6,368 nt of DNA, taken from assembly GCA_030634615.1 (NCBI GenBank), contig DAOWAL010000071.1:1-6368 (forward strand). The letters run 5' to 3'. Below, in pieces: positions 5,701 through 6,368 of this stretch. How positions within the stretch are numbered: position 1 is the first letter of the stretch; each line of letters opens with the position of its first letter. Source of the stretch: Candidatus Aenigmatarchaeota archaeon. GTDB lineage: Archaea > Aenigmatarchaeota > Aenigmatarchaeia > QMZP01 > QMZT01. Below the pieces are notes generated by a model, which searched no databases, was not told where the DNA came from, and saw only the letters and a program-made list of their open reading frames with translations. The position numbers and the translations under genes were made by a program.

Positions 5701-6368
5701 ACCTGCTGTTGCTGGCAGACTTGTTGTAGAAATCCATGTACAGTCCCATGCCACATTGAGTATGGTGTTTACCGAAACATTAACACTTCCTTCCGTGTCA
5801 TTCGCCCAGATATTGTAGGTGAAGTTATCCTCGTACATGGCAAAGAAGCTCGCGTTCATGGTTGTGGTCACATTGACATCGGTCAGGTTATTCATCGTGA
5901 CGTTGTTCCACATGCCTGATGAGTTCTTCCATTGTAAGATCGCGGAATCGAAGTTGCCGTCGACATCCGAGACATTCACTGTCACAGTTATCTCAATGTT
6001 CGGGTCCAGATCATCAAGCGTAGAAGGAGAATGAGAAACCAACGGGAAGGATGGGACACTGTTTCCCAACACGGTTCTCGTCTCACTTGAATTTTGGTTT
6101 CCTACGGTATCAGTAACAGATAGATTATAAGTATAAACATCGCCCAGAACCAAGCCAGACTGGTTGATCCAGACCTGCCATTTATCATTGTTGTACTTGT
6201 GAACATTCGAACGATAGCTGAAGTTGATTTCCGCTGCTGACAACGTTCTGTTGTAGACCATTACTTCGTCAATTGATCCGTTGAAGAACCATGTAAAGTC
6301 CTCAGTTCTAGCACCTATAATTAAAGCTTCATTTGATGGAATTATACCTGTAGTAAGATCTTGTGACC
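2701..6368 (-). CDS. Giant multi-domain membrane-anchored surface glycoprotein, 5' end outside the window
   Basis: 1221 residues are visible; the frame stays open to the window edge, so signal peptide and N-terminus are missing. An internal ATG at 6261 is not the start: the residues before it (FFNGSIDEV) belong to the same LamG-like ending, NGSIDEVMVYNRTLSAAEI. Order, in visible numbering: LamG/concanavalin-like tail 1-52; Ig/FN3-like beta domains about 55-100, 102-205 and 206-306; a longer beta domain 325-460; Gly/Pro/Thr linker 461-505; NEW3-like beta domain 510-620; helical stalk 621-753; TM1 761-779; basic, coiled cytoplasmic part 780-932; TM2 933-949; outside helical part 950-1123; TM3 1125-1139; basic tail to 1221. 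About 31 N-x-S/T sequons lie before TM1, three in the TM2-TM3 loop and none in the cytoplasmic parts. Lys/Arg clusters at each membrane segment obey the positive-inside rule. Likely role is surface binding or cell-envelope structure; the family is not recognised. Confidence 0.9.
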   Translation of the reverse strand, partial: SQDLTTGIIPSNEALIIGARTEDFTWFFNGSIDEVMVYNRTLSAAEINFSYRSNVHKYNNDKWQVWINQSGLVLGDVYTYNLSVTDTVGNQNSSETRTVLGNSVPSFPLVSHSPSTLDDLDPNIEITVTVNVSDVDGNFDSAILQWKNSSGMWNNVTMNNLTDVNVTTTMNASFFAMYEDNFTYNIWANDTEGSVNVSVNTILNVAWDCTWISTTSLPATAGYNENKNVGNLTITNTGDPEYSVSNCSLDFRISYNLDEGRIYYDDEYVKNIQSYTIEAENNTNITINATFGNVVKQEDVNITVQEYRGRSETSERNTIATLVTNQDGPYLYQSVSSYPSTVYLTPGNFEIKSYIRNLMGSATPTSNITAYNVTFSWTLPSGFTNSSGNISRYFENITDSGFNYNNINSTFTNLASMSPGSKTFTINGFGYDENSSLIEDAYNNTLITESVSIVFQCYSVSDGVEVTECGSLDGDYTGTNQTVVETPVGTSIGAPPAQGGITTEEKEKLFQTRETYELVRGEEEKFMLTVENPFDGIMEDVNVEITGFFSRYLRIDPPSKDKILQGESYDFAVHIESPEYLTKGEHTLNFVMTWKLRESGIAEKVTSMQENREIILIIHEISKERSEEYLNESIEMLEEMIRDGFNVEKIKLIVEQAQQNMENKNYDNNKILNEIIKDSRNQAVGAKTLISEIEEKIKEAEYNGLETKKTARLILLAKAALEREDYETAFRRADEAKLTYAIETVGGFNVLYFLRNSWKEVLSLTIFLLISIYFASLTFRYNIYKRKIRSLKNEENIIIGLIRQIQKDCFERNKMSMKEYMESLLQYENRMSKIVQDLIKYEICLINTFKILKGEKKRLVDEKEKIHKEIEKNQREYLGEGKIEVRIYQGRMKSYATRYAEIEERLAEIEATEAMKRSGLKSDRKRKGKKKGMLFLAVSIIAVLVAGFLYTNSTGIPTGLAVASFDESLDVKNALWNANSDLQIMKDAGLSTVRYNDLLMFTEQIYNIQYTIEKEGGNSDYSEFYKKINELQKMKFNAFKAMDELDALELTMNQIDGIDISEAENIYNESKTEFLSERYEKSMDLVNDAYEKISELESVETRIAVFYEATSRNITSLISNSWKEILIAIGAIVFAFFMLKKPIKRKLIKRKIKELVIRKETLKDMISKTQREYFDRGELSESNYHIRTRKYSDMIREINRQIPLLKEELVMEGGLFWESKK
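2773..3009 (-). repeat. Duplicated membrane module, copy B (NSWKE-TM3-basic-hairpin)
   Basis: Visible residues 1120-1198 of the surface protein: NSWKEIL at the outer membrane face, TM3, the basic stretch KKPIKRKLIKRKI, then a helical hairpin starting QREYFDRGELS. It aligns without a gap to copy A at 3865-4101: 19 of 79 positions are identical by hand count, including NSWKE, KRKI, and the Q, F, R, S and two Y positions of the hairpin. Confidence 0.7.
3475..3624 (-). other. Signal-anchor-like segment inside the surface protein (TM2 plus TGLAV)
   Basis: Visible residues 915-964. A Met and a strongly basic run (MKRSGLKSDRKRKGKKKG) precede a 17-residue hydrophobic helix (MLFLAVSIIAVLVAGFL), then NSTGIPTGLAVAS. 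The arrangement is that of an N-terminal signal anchor, yet it is internal. It could mark the join of two formerly separate membrane proteins, or be an ordinary re-entry helix. I see no SD-like site before the internal ATG at 3624. Confidence 0.4.
3661..3747 (-). repeat. Third copy of the cytoplasmic hairpin motif
   Basis: Visible residues 874-902, starting QREYLGEGKIE. Like the hairpins at 3865-3951 and 2773-2859, it has Tyr at +14 and +21 and Ile at +28 from the leading Gln, with an acidic residue at +2 and Phe/Leu at +4. It lies between copies A and B and lacks its own NSWKE-TM lead-in. The pattern recalls, without proven relation, the short helical SHOCT-type hairpin found in other membrane-linked proteins. 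Confidence 0.6.
3865..4101 (-). repeat. Duplicated membrane module, copy A (NSWKE-TM1-basic-hairpin)
   Basis: Visible residues 756-834 of the surface protein: NSWKEVL, TM1, the basic stretch RYNIYKRKI, then a hairpin starting QKDCFERNKMS. The distance from the N of NSWKE to the Q of the hairpin is exactly 50 residues in both copies. Both copies are preceded by an acidic helical stalk outside the membrane (LEREDYETAF here, LSERYEKSM before copy B). Confidence 0.7.

Noticed and set aside
379..6034. Plus-strand open frames of 64-107 codons, for example 379-663, 3362-3685 and 5819-6034
   Set aside because: All lie mostly or wholly opposite well-supported minus-strand genes, have Phe/Ser/Leu-rich shadow-like composition and show no family motif.
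6259..6261. ATG at 6261 as the start of the surface protein
   Set aside because: The frame is open to the window edge and the residues upstream complete a LamG-like C-terminal pattern, so this Met is internal.

Overview
The window looks archaeal. Its coding content is an archaeal-type beta-CASP metallo-beta-lactamase ribonuclease, a single-domain KaiC-like RecA-fold ATPase and a large sequon-rich membrane-anchored surface protein. Two of the starts have a TATA-like box about 26 nt upstream of the ATG, the spacing expected for leaderless archaeal transcripts. Most of the window is AT-rich. The mix of genes, and a TGLAV motif after one membrane segment, fit a DPANN-type or related uncultured archaeon. 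That lineage guess is from memory and is weak.

All four genes lie on the minus strand, so they read from high to low coordinates. (1) From 6368 to 2701 is the 3' part of a giant surface-protein gene, 1221 residues visible, with its 5' end outside the window. It runs from the tail of a LamG-like jelly-roll through several beta-sandwich domains, a Gly/Pro/Thr linker, a NEW3-like beta domain and a helical stalk to three membrane segments with two cytoplasmic parts. (2) 2645-1860 encodes the KaiC-like ATPase. (3) 1819-563 encodes the aCPSF2-like beta-CASP ribonuclease. (4) 522-1 is the 5' part of an unrecognised gene of distinctly higher GC. The gaps of 55, 40 and 40 nt hold candidate promoters; I see no convincing terminator and no RNA gene, CRISPR array or mobile element.

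The most notable feature is in the surface protein. A module of NSWKE, a membrane helix, a basic patch and a helical-hairpin motif occurs twice and aligns over 79 residues without a gap. The hairpin motif occurs a third time between them with the same internal spacing. N-glycosylation sequons are abundant in predicted outside parts and absent from both predicted cytoplasmic parts, which independently supports the topology. The ATPase and ribonuclease could be co-expressed by read-through, but each also has its own candidate promoter, so a functional link is not established.
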